A DNA stretch of 48,152 nucleotides, taken from Chlorobiota bacterium. Lineage in GTDB: Bacteria > Bacteroidota > Chlorobiia > Chlorobiales > Chlorobiaceae. The stretch lies in NCBI GenBank assembly GCA_016868665.1, contig VGGK01000017.1, positions 1 through 48,152 of the forward strand, written 5' to 3'. The notes under the pieces were generated by a model. It saw only the letters and a list, made by a program, of their open reading frames with translations, was not told the origin of the DNA and searched no databases. This document shows positions 19,577 to 27,999 of this stretch, in pieces (the first letter of the stretch is position 1; each line of letters starts with the position of its first letter). Made by a program: the position numbers and the translations under genes.

Positions 19577-19718
19577 GGATCAGGTTACTGTTTTTCTGAA
19601 CCGATCATTATCCATAAAATCCCTTCATCATGAACTCCTGCTGCATTGGCGCAATAAGTCGGGACTCCATCAGCCTCGTGCTCTGATCGGTCGTCATTCG
19701 TTGCAGAAGTTCTCTGCC

Positions 19719-19861
19719 GGGAACCTCTAAAAAGAGTGATGAGCGATCAAAGTGCAAGGCGGACGGAGCGGAGAAACCGGAGTGAACACGTAGTATATGA
19801 GGATTTCGAGCACCGACCAACCCGAGCAATTTGAGTGCATAATAACTTTTTAGAGGCCCCC
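19719..19861. mobile_element. MITE-like element with terminal inverted repeats
   Basis: About 143 bp bounded by GGGaaCCTCTAAAAAG (19719-19734) and CTTTTTAGAGGccCCC (19846-19861), inverted copies matching at 14 of 16 positions. The interior has no gene. The CCTCTAAAAAG ends resemble those of short interspersed elements I have seen in other bacterial genomes, though I cannot place it in a named family. It lies between a possible gene remnant and the terminator of the WD40 gene. Confidence 0.65.
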
Positions 19862-19872
19862 TTCTGTAAACG

Positions 19873-19914
19873 GAAAAAGCCCGGTAATTGGCTGATACAA
19901 TACCGGGCTTTTTC
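19873..19914 (-). terminator. Intrinsic terminator of the WD40 gene
   Basis: GAAAAAGCCCGGTA (19873-19886) and TACCGGGCTTTTTC (19901-19914) form a perfect 14-bp stem with a 14-base loop, 23 bases past the WD40 stop. A T-run is present on either strand. Confidence 0.9.
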
Positions 19915-19936
19915 AATGCAATCAGGCCTGGAGATC

Positions 19937-20887
19937 TTACTTGATGCCCCATAGCTTGATCTTGAAGTCGTCGCTTCCGCTGGCGATGACCCGGCCGTCC
20001 GGAGAAATGTCCACCGACTGAACCTCGTGGGTGTGTCCCCTGTATGTGTGCAGAAGAGTGCCGGATCTGACGTCCCACAGCCTCACCGATTCATCGTTTG
20101 CGGCACTTGCCACCAGAGTTCCTTCGGGATTGAAGCAGAGACTGCGCACACCGTCTTCGTGTCCTTCGAGAACTTTGAGTATCCCGCCGGTAGATGCATC
20201 GAGAATCTTTACTTTGGCGTCGCGTCCGCAGAGCGCGACCAGACTGTCGTCCGGGCTGAAAGATACATAGTGGGAAAGGGTATCGCCGGTTTTGTAGTTG
20301 GCAACGTTTTTGCCGGATTCCACATCCCAGATTTTCACGACCGGTTCTTCTCCGCAGCTGACGATTTTTTTACCGTCATGGCTGTATGCCACGCACTCGA
20401 TATAGGATTTGTGGCCGGTCAAGGTTTTAAGCTCCTTTCCGGACTCGACGTCCCAGAACTTCAGTGTTGTATCGCGCGAACAGCTTGCAAGCGTTCTGCC
20501 GTCGGGGCTGAATGCGATCATACGAACCTCGGTATCGTGTCCCTTGCAGACATGGAGGCACGTTCCTGTAGCGACGTCCCAGATTCGCACCGTGCTGTCG
20601 ATGCTGCCGCTTGCGACTTTATCTCCATTGGGACTGTAATCGACGCACTTGACCCAGGTCGTATGACCTGCCATCGTATGCAGAGCCTGACCCCGTTCAA
20701 CATCCCACAGCATGACTTTTTCGTCAAAGCTTCCGCTTACCAGTTTTTTACCGTCGGGACTGAACCTCACGCCAAGCACCCGATCTTCGTGACCTGTGAG
20801 GGTCCTGATCAATGCCTCGTCTTCCCTGACCTGGGGACGTTTGAGTTCGACTTCCTTTTTACCGAATATCTTTGATAGAAAACCCAT
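19937..20887 (-). CDS. WD40 repeat protein
   Basis: A 316-residue protein with a short basic N-terminal stretch (MGFLSKIFGKKEVELKRP) and then seven WD40 repeats of about 42 residues covering residues 27-316. Each has the GH...(V/L)xxxxFSPDG...S(G/C)S.D..(V/L)(K/R)(I/L)WD pattern, enough for one complete seven-bladed propeller. No kinase, caspase or transmembrane domain is fused to it, unlike many bacterial WD40 proteins. It probably acts as a cytoplasmic binding scaffold; partners are unknown. It is a single gene with its own terminator, and the 5' side holds a 9-bp tandem array. Confidence 0.9.
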   Translation of the reverse strand: MGFLSKIFGKKEVELKRPQVREDEALIRTLTGHEDRVLGVRFSPDGKKLVSGSFDEKVMLWDVERGQALHTMAGHTTWVKCVDYSPNGDKVASGSIDSTVRIWDVATGTCLHVCKGHDTEVRMIAFSPDGRTLASCSRDTTLKFWDVESGKELKTLTGHKSYIECVAYSHDGKKIVSCGEEPVVKIWDVESGKNVANYKTGDTLSHYVSFSPDDSLVALCGRDAKVKILDASTGGILKVLEGHEDGVRSLCFNPEGTLVASAANDESVRLWDVRSGTLLHTYRGHTHEVQSVDISPDGRVIASGSDDFKIKLWGIK

Positions 20888-20994
20888 GATGATCGATTCT
20901 GTTTTAAAATGAATTATGACGAGTTGTTTAATTTAAGAAAAAAAATAACCTTCCCCGAAGAAGAGGTGAGGGATGTGGGAGGTGTGAGAAAAAT

Positions 20995-21021
20995 GGGACT
21001 TATAGGACATATAGGACGTAT
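20995..21021. repeat. Three 9-bp units facing the main tandem array
   Basis: GGGACTTAT, AGGACATAT and AGGACGTAT lie end to end. The last, read as GGACGTATG, differs by one base from GGACGAATG, the reverse complement of the array unit at 21063-21170. This is thus an inverted, decayed relative of that array. Confidence 0.6.
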
Positions 21022-21062
21022 GAAAGGCTTCAAGAATCCTTTACGGGAAGTTCTATAGGTTT

Positions 21063-21170
21063 CATTCGTCCCATTTGTCCCATTCGTCCCATTCGTCCCA
21101 TTCGTCCCATTCGTCCCATTCGTCCCATTCGTCCCATTCGTCCCATTCGTCCCATTCGTCCCATTCGTCC
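21063..21170. repeat. 12-copy 9-bp tandem array (minisatellite)
   Basis: Twelve end-to-end copies of CATTCGTCC, all exact except the second (CATTTGTCC), followed by degenerate CATTACCCATTACCCACTCC runs. It lies in the 313-bp gap between the WD40 start and the cruC stop, where I see no gene. A minus-strand frame through it would encode a repeating Asn-Gly-Thr tract, which I take as a by-product of the 9-bp period. It is likely a length-variable locus. Confidence 0.92.
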
Positions 21171-21200
21171 CATTACCCATTACCCACTCCCCACTCCCCA

Positions 21201-22379
21201 TTACCCATTGAAACGATAAGTTCTTCCCTTCCATTGGGGGCCTTTTCCGAAGCGTGCGATTGCGAAGGAGTTGAGTGCTATGGCTGCAAGCGTGATCTGT
21301 GAAAAAGCGTGCAGCAGTGCGTAAGCGATCGGCTGGCGAAACCTCAGCGCAATGAGCGCCCTGCAGATAATGGCAAGTATGACCTGGAAGAGCGGCATGA
21401 AAAAGAAGGGCAGCGAGAACTCGGCCTGAAGCAGGGCCGCCGCAAGAAAACCGTATGGGAGAACATGGAATGCCAGCGTGAGAGCAACGAGGATAAACAG
21501 GCCCGCAGTGTGGTAGCCGAGACCGGCAAAGAGGTTTTTTGAAAATCCCCGGATGATGTCGCCGGGCGTACGGTACATCCTGCAGCTAACGGCGTCGATA
21601 CCGTTGAAAACTGCAACGGTGCAGCCGGCCTGCTTGACGGCCTTGCAGAGCCATACATCCTCGACGATGTCCGCCCTTACGGCGCCATGCCCGCCGATCC
21701 GCCGGTAAGCGCCGCGTCGAAACAGCATGAACTGCCCGATAGCCGAGCAGAAAGCGGGGCTGCGGGAAGTACGCACCAGCCGGAGTGGCAGATAGCACAG
21801 AAGTATGAAGTAGACCAGCGGAATGACGAGCTTTTCCCAGAAACCCTGCATTTCCTGGTACGGAGTAAGGGTCAGCATGTCCGCACCGCTCTGACGCAGG
21901 GCCTCGACAGCTCGGCGAAGGGCATCGGGTTCATGACGGGTATCGGCATCGGTAAAGAGCAGCAGTTCGCCTTCGGCGATTTCGCCGAGCTGCTGGCAGG
22001 CCCAGGCCTTTCCATGCCACCCTTCCGGAAGCGGTTTTCCCTGAACGACGCGCAATCGAACCCCTGCAGATACCGCACCTGCAGATGCCTCTATGCGACG
22101 AAGAATGTCAGGGGTGGCATCCGAAGAAGCGTCATCGAGCACGATCAGCTCATAAGACGGGTAGTTCTGTCCAAGCAGAGACAGAACACAGGCTTCGATA
22201 CCGGCCTCTTCGTTTCGTGCAGGAACGAGAATGGACACCGTCGGCAGGGACGGGGAATCTCCGGAAAGGTCGGGCAGACGGGAAAGCTCGAACAGGTTGA
22301 AAAGCAGAATGCCGGCAAATACAAGCAACGAAAGCAGCACGATAACCTGATAAGCAAGAAGCAGCATGGCGGGTATCAT
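21201..22379 (-). CDS. cruC: Family 2 glycosyltransferase, probable chlorobactene glucosyltransferase
   Basis: Membrane-bound GT2 enzyme of about 392 residues. There is an N-terminal transmembrane segment (LLLAYQVIVLLSLLVFAG), a GT-A domain with VLVPARNEEAGIE and VLDDASSDAT (about residues 55-90), a DxD-type metal site in LLLFTDADTR (about 140), and three or four C-terminal membrane segments. I call it CruC because, from memory, the C. tepidum cruC (CT1987) lies in this neighbourhood, five genes from bchK, and the order here matches. CruC adds glucose to 1'-hydroxychlorobactene in the chlorosome carotenoid pathway. Start at 22379 (MIPAMLLL). Another lipid glycosyltransferase is possible. Confidence 0.75.
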   Translation of the reverse strand: MIPAMLLLAYQVIVLLSLLVFAGILLFNLFELSRLPDLSGDSPSLPTVSILVPARNEEAGIEACVLSLLGQNYPSYELIVLDDASSDATPDILRRIEASAGAVSAGVRLRVVQGKPLPEGWHGKAWACQQLGEIAEGELLLFTDADTRHEPDALRRAVEALRQSGADMLTLTPYQEMQGFWEKLVIPLVYFILLCYLPLRLVRTSRSPAFCSAIGQFMLFRRGAYRRIGGHGAVRADIVEDVWLCKAVKQAGCTVAVFNGIDAVSCRMYRTPGDIIRGFSKNLFAGLGYHTAGLFILVALTLAFHVLPYGFLAAALLQAEFSLPFFFMPLFQVILAIICRALIALRFRQPIAYALLHAFSQITLAAIALNSFAIARFGKGPQWKGRTYRFNG

Positions 22380-22437
22380 AAACACAGGACCGCAATGACA
22401 GAAATGCGGCCCTGTTTTCAATTTGATCGAAAAAGCC

Positions 22438-23316
22438 TCAGTCGATCAGCTTGTTGATGTCATACTCGAAAATGCCCTCGGCGCCGGCACGCTTCAGTTC
22501 CGGAATGAGCTTGCGGACGATCTTTTCGGTAACGATCACTTCGAGCGCAACCCAACCTTCGTCGGTAAGATGCGATACCGTGGGCTGGCGCAGTGCGGGA
22601 ATGATGGAAAGAATGGCATCGAGCGATCCTTTCGGGGCGTTCATCTTGAGTCCGACCTTGCCCTGGGCGTTGATGGCTCCCTGAAGCAGCATAGCCATGT
22701 TCTCGATCTTTTCCCTCTTCCACGGATCGTTCCAGGATGCTTTGTTGGCGATAAGCTTGGTGTTGGATTCGAGAATGGTATCGACTATCCTGAGCTTGTT
22801 GGCCCTGAGAGATGATCCGGTTTCGGTAACCTCGACGATAGCATCAGCAAGATCAGGCGGTTTGACTTCAGTTGCGCCCCAGCTGAACTCGACCGAAGCG
22901 CTGACGCCATGTCGGGCGAGATACTTTTTGGTGATATTGACCACTTCCGTCGCAATATGCCTGCCTTCGAGATCCCTGACTGACTGAACCGGAGAGTTTT
23001 CCGGGACGGCCAGTACCCAGCGGACAGGTCGCATGGAGGCCTTTGAATAAACCAGATCGGCAACCTCCACCACATCGGCATCGGTTTCGATGATCCAGTC
23101 CTTGCCGGTCAGACCCACATCGAACGCTCCGAGTTCGACATAGTGAGCCATCTCCTGCGCTCGAATCAGAATTGCTTCAAGTTCATCGTCATCTATGGAC
23201 GGAAAATAAGAACGGCTCTGGACGGAAAAATGAAAGCCGGCATGGGCGAAAAGATCGAGAGTCGAATCCTGCAGACTGCCTTTCGGCAAACCAAGCTTCA
23301 GAACGGAATTGCTCAT
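22438..23316 (-). CDS. hisG: ATP phosphoribosyltransferase, long form
   Basis: First enzyme of histidine synthesis, joining PRPP and ATP. The 292 residues match the long form with a C-terminal regulatory domain for histidine feedback. Motifs include [10 protein letters not shown] at the start, [10 protein letters not shown] (about 63), the PRPP-loop-type [16 protein letters not shown] (about 165), and a C-terminal ferredoxin-like domain ([19 protein letters not shown] region, about 212-292). Being long-form, it needs no HisZ. It sits 58 bases upstream of the cruC start on the same strand. Confidence 0.95.
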   Translation of the reverse strand: MSNSVLKLGLPKGSLQDSTLDLFAHAGFHFSVQSRSYFPSIDDDELEAILIRAQEMAHYVELGAFDVGLTGKDWIIETDADVVEVADLVYSKASMRPVRWVLAVPENSPVQSVRDLEGRHIATEVVNITKKYLARHGVSASVEFSWGATEVKPPDLADAIVEVTETGSSLRANKLRIVDTILESNTKLIANKASWNDPWKREKIENMAMLLQGAINAQGKVGLKMNAPKGSLDAILSIIPALRQPTVSHLTDEGWVALEVIVTEKIVRKLIPELKRAGAEGIFEYDINKLID

Positions 23317-23344
23317 ATCGGAAATAACGGTTGTTGAAAAAAAA

Positions 23345-24094
23345 TCAGAGTTCCTTCAGGAGGAACTCATCATGACTGAACACGCCATAAGGGTATCGGC
23401 CGTCGATCCAGGTACCGAGATTGACGTAGCTGCATGCGCCGTTCCTGAGCTGGTGCACTCCCTCTGCATGATTGTGTCCACATACAAAATAATCAAATTC
23501 TCGTTCCGCGGCTATCGATTCGGCAAAATTCAGCAGTCTGTTCGACTCCCTGGGAATATCGACAGGTTTGTGATGACGACTCAGGTACGAGAGCTTTTTC
23601 ATCAGGGCTACGCCAAGATCAGCATGAAATGCCGTGAACAGTCCGAGATTGAACCTGTTTCTGACAAGCCGGGCAAACACCTTGTACCCGACGTCGCCCT
23701 CGCCGAGCCCGTCGCCGTGCGCAAAAAGAAAGGTGCGGCCAGCATATTCGAAACTGTTGAGTCCGTAAAGCGTCGCTTTCAGACCGAGCTCGCGCTCGAA
23801 AAATTCGCCGAGATAAAAATCATGGTTGCCGGCTACATAGACGATATCGACTCCGCTGGCGGCAAGATCGCCGAGAAGACAGAGAAGGCGTGTAAACCCT
23901 TTGGGAATGACGTGACGGAACTCCATCCAGTAATCGAGAATATCGCCAAGCATGTAAAGCGCCCGGCCATCCTCCCTGATCAGGGCAAAAAGCAGTTCGA
24001 GTTTTTCAAGCTTCAGCCGCTCCTCGCCTTCTTCCTGAAGTCCGAAGTGAATATCGCTGATGAAGTAAATACTTTCCCGCTGCCGTTGTGCCAT
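23345..24094 (-). CDS. lpxH: UDP-2,3-diacylglucosamine diphosphatase-type metallophosphoesterase
   Basis: Predicted to cleave UDP-2,3-diacylglucosamine to lipid X in lipid A synthesis at the inner membrane face. The calcineurin-like two-metal site is complete in 249 residues: SDIHFG (Asp14, His16), GDILDYW (Asp51), GNHDFY (Asn90, His91), HGDG (His126) and CGHNHA (His207, His209). Bacteroidetes/Chlorobi proteins of this type are usually annotated LpxH or LpxH-like; lpxA lies about 15 kb downstream. A related phosphoesterase role cannot be excluded. It starts 4 bases from the kinase gene's stop, so they are cotranscribed. Confidence 0.82.
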   Translation of the reverse strand: MAQRQRESIYFISDIHFGLQEEGEERLKLEKLELLFALIREDGRALYMLGDILDYWMEFRHVIPKGFTRLLCLLGDLAASGVDIVYVAGNHDFYLGEFFERELGLKATLYGLNSFEYAGRTFLFAHGDGLGEGDVGYKVFARLVRNRFNLGLFTAFHADLGVALMKKLSYLSRHHKPVDIPRESNRLLNFAESIAAEREFDYFVCGHNHAEGVHQLRNGACSYVNLGTWIDGRYPYGVFSHDEFLLKEL

Positions 24095-24097
24095 CCA

Positions 24098-24811
24098 TTA
24101 CAGAAGCTGCGCCGACAGAATCACTGCGGCGGGAATGGTAAGGTTATCGACCTCTTTGGGACTCATTCCCTCGACTATAGTGGCAATGAGGGCTATTATC
24201 AGGATTTTTCCCGCATCGAAGGCTTCGGGCACAATGAACCATACGAAAAACAGCCCAGCCGCTGCGCTTCCGGCAAGGAAAGCGAGACTGCCCTCGACGC
24301 TCTTGTCGCTGAGAATCCGGTATTTCATTTTTCCGTACCTGGTACCGACCACCGGAGCGAGGCCGTCGCCCCAGCCCAGCACGGCCATGGCAAGAACGCC
24401 TTCGAAGGTCTTGTAGTAGAGGGTGCCGCAAAGCATGGCGACCAGCACGAAATAGAGCGTACCCTTGAGCAGTTCACGCTTGTCGCCTGTACGGGTCATG
24501 GTTTTCACTGCCTGGTCGTCGGCGGCAGCAAAAAGACCTTTCTGGACGAGCAGTACGGTCCAGACGGCAAATACCGTGATGTTCAGATATTGCGACCAGT
24601 CTCCGTCAACGAAAAGCGGAAGAAAAACGATGGCCGACCCCGCACAGATATGGGTGATTTTCCTGCTGATATCCCTCGGGAGACCGTGGTTGGTCACCAG
24701 GTAGTCCATGAGCGGGGGAACGCTGAATACATAGACGAACGTCAGCAGGGTAACCAGCACGTTATGCCAGAGAGGGGATAGGGAAAAGAAGGTGGCTTCA
24801 AGCATGAGCAT
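24098..24811 (-). CDS. CTP-dependent polyprenol kinase homolog (phytol/farnesol kinase family)
   Basis: A 237-residue membrane protein with about seven hydrophobic segments, of the phytol kinase/dolichol kinase/CDP-alcohol-type cytidylyltransferase family. Signature residues are ISRKITHICAG (about 48-58) and GWGDGLAPVVGTRYGK (146-161), which in this family bind CTP and the lipid alcohol. Family knowledge: such kinases phosphorylate phytol or farnesol for re-use. The gene lies directly downstream of bchK, 106 bases away on the same strand, and BchK attaches a farnesyl tail. I infer that it makes farnesyl (or phytyl) phosphate for pigment synthesis or salvage. The alternative is a phosphatidate cytidylyltransferase-like role. 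Confidence 0.8.
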   Translation of the reverse strand: MLMLEATFFSLSPLWHNVLVTLLTFVYVFSVPPLMDYLVTNHGLPRDISRKITHICAGSAIVFLPLFVDGDWSQYLNITVFAVWTVLLVQKGLFAAADDQAVKTMTRTGDKRELLKGTLYFVLVAMLCGTLYYKTFEGVLAMAVLGWGDGLAPVVGTRYGKMKYRILSDKSVEGSLAFLAGSAAAGLFFVWFIVPEAFDAGKILIIALIATIVEGMSPKEVDNLTIPAAVILSAQLL

Positions 24812-24917
24812 GGCACATCAGTGATTAGAGGTTATGAAATACATCTCACTGGAGCGAAAAAACAACAAAAAAACCGAAATGTCCCGGAAACCTTACGACT
24901 CTCCCGGCAAGCGGACA

Positions 24918-25919
24918 TTACATGTATTTCGAGCCTATCATGCCGGCCACAATCAGGTTGTTGAGGAGAAAAAGAATATTGTTTGCGACCTGATAGCGGA
25001 GGAACGCGTTGTGTTCCTGCACTTCGCTCTTGCCGATGGCATTACCGAATCCGTCTTCGACGGTGCCTTTCATAAAGGAGATACCGCTTTTGGGGTCGCG
25101 CAGCAGCTGTATCTGGATGACGATGTTCAACACCAGACCGATCAGCACCAGAACGACCGCCACTGTGAAGCCCCAGCTCCAGGCAAGCCAGGCAAGCACG
25201 GCGAATACCAGATCGATGATGGTGAACGAGACCAGAAACGTGTTCCTCGACCCGATCATGACCGCCAGCGATTTCAGGCCGCCCTCCTTGTCACCCTCGA
25301 CGGATTTGAAGTCGTTGAGAATGATGAGCGCTATGGCCATGAAGAAGTTCAGTCCTGCAAGCCAGATAACTTCGGGCCGGATTTCGCTGAAGAGCGCATT
25401 GGCCGACAGGAAGGTGACAAAGCTGTAGGAAAACCCGACAGCAGGCGCTGAGGTAATGATGTTCTTCTTGAGTTTCAGCGGAGGAGCAGAGTAGATATAG
25501 GCAATGAAAAGAGCGGTCAGGATGGAGACGATGATCACCGTACCTCGCACACCGCCGATATACAGACCGAGAAAAACCCCCAGACCTATGGCGAGCAGCA
25601 GCACGACGATACTGTTCCAGAGCGCTTCGTTAACACTCAGGCGTCCGGAAGGTATAGGGCGCGTCGGCTCGTTGACGCGATCGAGTTCAAGATCGAAATA
25701 ATCGTTGACCGACTGGCTGAAACCGGTACCGAGCGGACCGTAAAGCAGAAATATGGAGGCAAGCAGCAGGTAGTCGTGAAGGGTGGCCTGCATGGCGCCC
25801 GATGCCATGACCCCTCCGGCAAGACAGGGAAAAACGCTGATCCAGGTTACCGGATCGAGCAGCTCCAGGTGGGCTCTGAGTTTATCGGTGAATCCAGGTC
25901 GTTGAGCGGCAACTGACAT
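24918..25919 (-). CDS. bchK: Bacteriochlorophyll c synthase
   Basis: UbiA-superfamily prenyltransferase (333 residues, about eight or nine transmembrane helices) that esterifies bacteriochlorophyllide c with farnesyl diphosphate. The two Asp-rich Mg-diphosphate motifs are NDYFDLELD (72-80) and NDFKSVEGD (202-210). RPIPSGRLS follows the first, as in chlorophyll synthases. The protein could be BchG (BChl a/Chl a synthase). I choose BchK from its place beside cruC, hisG, the lipid kinase, miaB and nifS, the order I recall around C. tepidum bchK (CT1992). A 102-bp gap upstream probably holds its promoter. Confidence 0.82.
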   Translation of the reverse strand: MSVAAQRPGFTDKLRAHLELLDPVTWISVFPCLAGGVMASGAMQATLHDYLLLASIFLLYGPLGTGFSQSVNDYFDLELDRVNEPTRPIPSGRLSVNEALWNSIVVLLLAIGLGVFLGLYIGGVRGTVIIVSILTALFIAYIYSAPPLKLKKNIITSAPAVGFSYSFVTFLSANALFSEIRPEVIWLAGLNFFMAIALIILNDFKSVEGDKEGGLKSLAVMIGSRNTFLVSFTIIDLVFAVLAWLAWSWGFTVAVVLVLIGLVLNIVIQIQLLRDPKSGISFMKGTVEDGFGNAIGKSEVQEHNAFLRYQVANNILFLLNNLIVAGMIGSKYM

Positions 25920-26021
25920 TATGCGGGTGCGTTAAAAGATGCTTTCGATTAAATTTCAATTTACGAATCTCTGTAAAGATAAAAAAACCTGCCGAATGCG
26001 GATAAGCTTTTTCGAAAGCAT

Positions 26022-27353
26022 TCAGTAATCCGGCAACGCTTCGCCTCTGAGCGTTGCCGAAGAGGAGCCGGTGATCTTCACCCTGACAAGATCGCCCGGA
26101 CTGTGCCGGCCCCGATCGAACACCACGACCCGGTTCGTTTCCGTTCTGCCCATGAGCTGCAGTGAAGAACGACGGCTTTCCGTTTCGGCAAGCACCTCGA
26201 CAACCGTGCCAACCGCCTCGCCGAACAGTTCCGAGGAAATGGAGTTCTGCAGATCGATGATCTCCTGAAGCCGTCGTTTCTTGACATCTTCGGAAACATC
26301 GTCATGCATGGTGCGGGCCGCAGGCGTCCCGGGTCGAACCGAGTAGTAGAACATGAATGCGGAATCGAACCGGATATCGCGCATCAGTTCAAGCGTTTTT
26401 CGATGGTCGTCTTCGGTTTCGCCGCAAAATCCGGCGATAAGATCGGTTGAAAAGGATATCCCGGGAATCATGTTTCGAATCATGCCGATCCTGTCACGGT
26501 ACTCCTCGATGGTATGGCCGCGGTTCATCCTGCCGAGCATGCGGGTCGATCCTGACTGTACCGGCAGGTGTATATGATTGCAGATGTTTGGCCTTGCCGC
26601 CATGGTTTCTGCAAGCGAACACGACATATCTTTCGGATGAGAGGTCGTAAAGCGTATTCGAATGCCTGGAACTTCGCGACTGACCGCGTCGAGCAGCCTT
26701 GAAAAATCCGTTCCGGCAGCCGGATCCCGGTAGGAGTTGACGTTCTGACCGAGCAGCGTTATTTCACGGCACCCGCTTTCGGAGAGTGCCCGCACCTCAT
26801 TGAGCACCGCTTCCGTAGGGTGGCTGCGTTCCCGTCCTCTGGTAAAGGGCACTACGCAGAAGGCACACATGTTGTTGCAACCCCGCATGACCGGAACGAA
26901 GGCAGAAAGGGTGGCGCTCCTTGAGGGCTCGACCCCGACATAGGTTTCGGAGGTATCGAAATCGAGTCGCGATACCCGACGGCAGCCTGATGCGGCTTCG
27001 GCAATAAGAGATGGCAGTGCCCGGTAGGTGTCCGGACCGGCAAGAAAATCGAGCAGCGGAAAATCATCGAAAAGCGTTTCGCGCCGGTACTGAGGAATAC
27101 AGCCCGAAAGACCGACAAGCAGATCGGGATATCTCTTCTTGACGCCCTTCAGGTGCTGGAGATAATGCGCAATGCGCTCGACGGCATTCTCACGCACTGC
27201 GCAGGTATTGAGCAGTATTATGCCTGCCTCTTCTTCTGATGAAGCCTGCCGGTACCCTCCGTTTCCGAGCAGTGTCGTGATAATATCACTGTCGGCCTGG
27301 TTCATCTGGCAGCCGAAGGTGTGTATATGGAACTTCGCCGGATCTCTTTTCAA
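26022..27353 (-). CDS. miaB: tRNA-2-methylthio-N6-dimethylallyladenosine synthase
   Basis: Radical SAM methylthiotransferase acting on A37 of tRNAs that read UNN codons. It has 443 residues with the full family layout: UPF0004 domain with cluster Cys15 ([11 protein letters not shown]), Cys51 (NTCAVREN) and Cys85 (SGCIPQ); radical SAM motif GCNNMCAFC (Cys159, Cys163, Cys166); and a C-terminal TRAM domain (about 375-440). The NTCAVREN and GREKS-like GRERSHP signatures favour MiaB over MtaB or RimO. It needs two [4Fe-4S] clusters, and the Fe-S assembly genes lie directly upstream. Confidence 0.95.
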   Translation of the reverse strand: MKRDPAKFHIHTFGCQMNQADSDIITTLLGNGGYRQASSEEEAGIILLNTCAVRENAVERIAHYLQHLKGVKKRYPDLLVGLSGCIPQYRRETLFDDFPLLDFLAGPDTYRALPSLIAEAASGCRRVSRLDFDTSETYVGVEPSRSATLSAFVPVMRGCNNMCAFCVVPFTRGRERSHPTEAVLNEVRALSESGCREITLLGQNVNSYRDPAAGTDFSRLLDAVSREVPGIRIRFTTSHPKDMSCSLAETMAARPNICNHIHLPVQSGSTRMLGRMNRGHTIEEYRDRIGMIRNMIPGISFSTDLIAGFCGETEDDHRKTLELMRDIRFDSAFMFYYSVRPGTPAARTMHDDVSEDVKKRRLQEIIDLQNSISSELFGEAVGTVVEVLAETESRRSSLQLMGRTETNRVVVFDRGRHSPGDLVRVKITGSSSATLRGEALPDY

Positions 27354-27387
27354 AACGAAAACCTCCCGCAGCCTGACATGATTTCAA

Positions 27388-27999
27388 TCAAACCCCGAAA
27401 TGAATATGCTTGAACTTTTCAAGCAGCGACTCGGCCTCCTCCTTGCACTGTCCGCAGACCGTACCTATTTTCGTATGTTCCTGCAGTTCGAAATAGGTGC
27501 GGGCCCCTTCCAGTACGGCTTCCTCGATATCGTGGTCGGTAATGCTCATGCACTGGCAGACGGTCTTCGCCTGCTCCTGCATGACCCGGTCATCCATACC
27601 GTTGCGGACATAGTAATTGTTGATGGCCGCCCTGAGCGCCTTGTCGCCGAGCACCGAACAGTGAATCTTGTTATCCGGCAGTCCGCCAAGCTCTTTGGCG
27701 ACATCTTTGGGAGAGATATGGAAAGCCTGATCGAGCGTCATGCCCTTTACCATTTCGGAAAGTATGGAGGTGCTGGCTATGGCACTGGCGCAACCGTAGG
27801 TCTTCCACTGGCAGTCAGTAATGATCTCGCTCTCTTTATCCACCCTGATGACGACCATCATCTGGTCGCCGCACTGCAGATTGCCTTCCAGGCCGACGCC
27901 GTCGAATTCATCGGTATTTTCGCCCTGCATGATATTTTTCGGGCTCATGAAATGCTCTTTCAGTTTCTCGCTGTATGCCCACTCACCTGCTTGCAGCAT
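27388..27999 (-). CDS. nifU: IscU-type Fe-S scaffold fused to a BFD-like [2Fe-2S] domain (NifU-like)
   Basis: Scaffold for Fe-S cluster assembly, 203 residues. The N-terminal IscU/NifU domain has the three ligands Cys43 (LQCGDQ), Cys70 (TYGCASA) and Cys114 (IHCSV). The C-terminal BFD-like domain has CQC and CGQC (Cys148, Cys150, Cys182, Cys185) for a permanent [2Fe-2S] cluster. The C-terminal Nfu domain of true nitrogenase NifU is absent. The ATG at 27999 overlaps the cysteine desulfurase stop by 17 bases, so the two are translationally coupled. It probably serves general cluster assembly, including MiaB and the photosynthetic Fe-S proteins. Confidence 0.93.
   Translation of the reverse strand: MLQAGEWAYSEKLKEHFMSPKNIMQGENTDEFDGVGLEGNLQCGDQMMVVIRVDKESEIITDCQWKTYGCASAIASTSILSEMVKGMTLDQAFHISPKDVAKELGGLPDNKIHCSVLGDKALRAAINNYYVRNGMDDRVMQEQAKTVCQCMSITDHDIEEAVLEGARTYFELQEHTKIGTVCGQCKEEAESLLEKFKHIHFGV

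Noticed and set aside
19608-20078. 156-residue minus-strand frame
   Set aside because: It runs through the WD40 gene's 3' end, the terminator and the MITE-like element; only its last 30 codons look coding and are noted with the gene remnant.
21063-21170. CRISPR array
   Set aside because: The 9-bp units abut one another with no spacers and there are no cas genes nearby.
20914-21234. Minus-strand frame encoding a long Asn-Gly-Thr repeat
   Set aside because: The repeat follows from the 9-bp period of the intergenic array; the flanks are not protein-like and there is no ribosome site.
23309-24781. 490-residue plus-strand frame
   Set aside because: It lies antisense to the lpxH-like and lipid kinase genes, whose motifs are complete, and has no family features itself.
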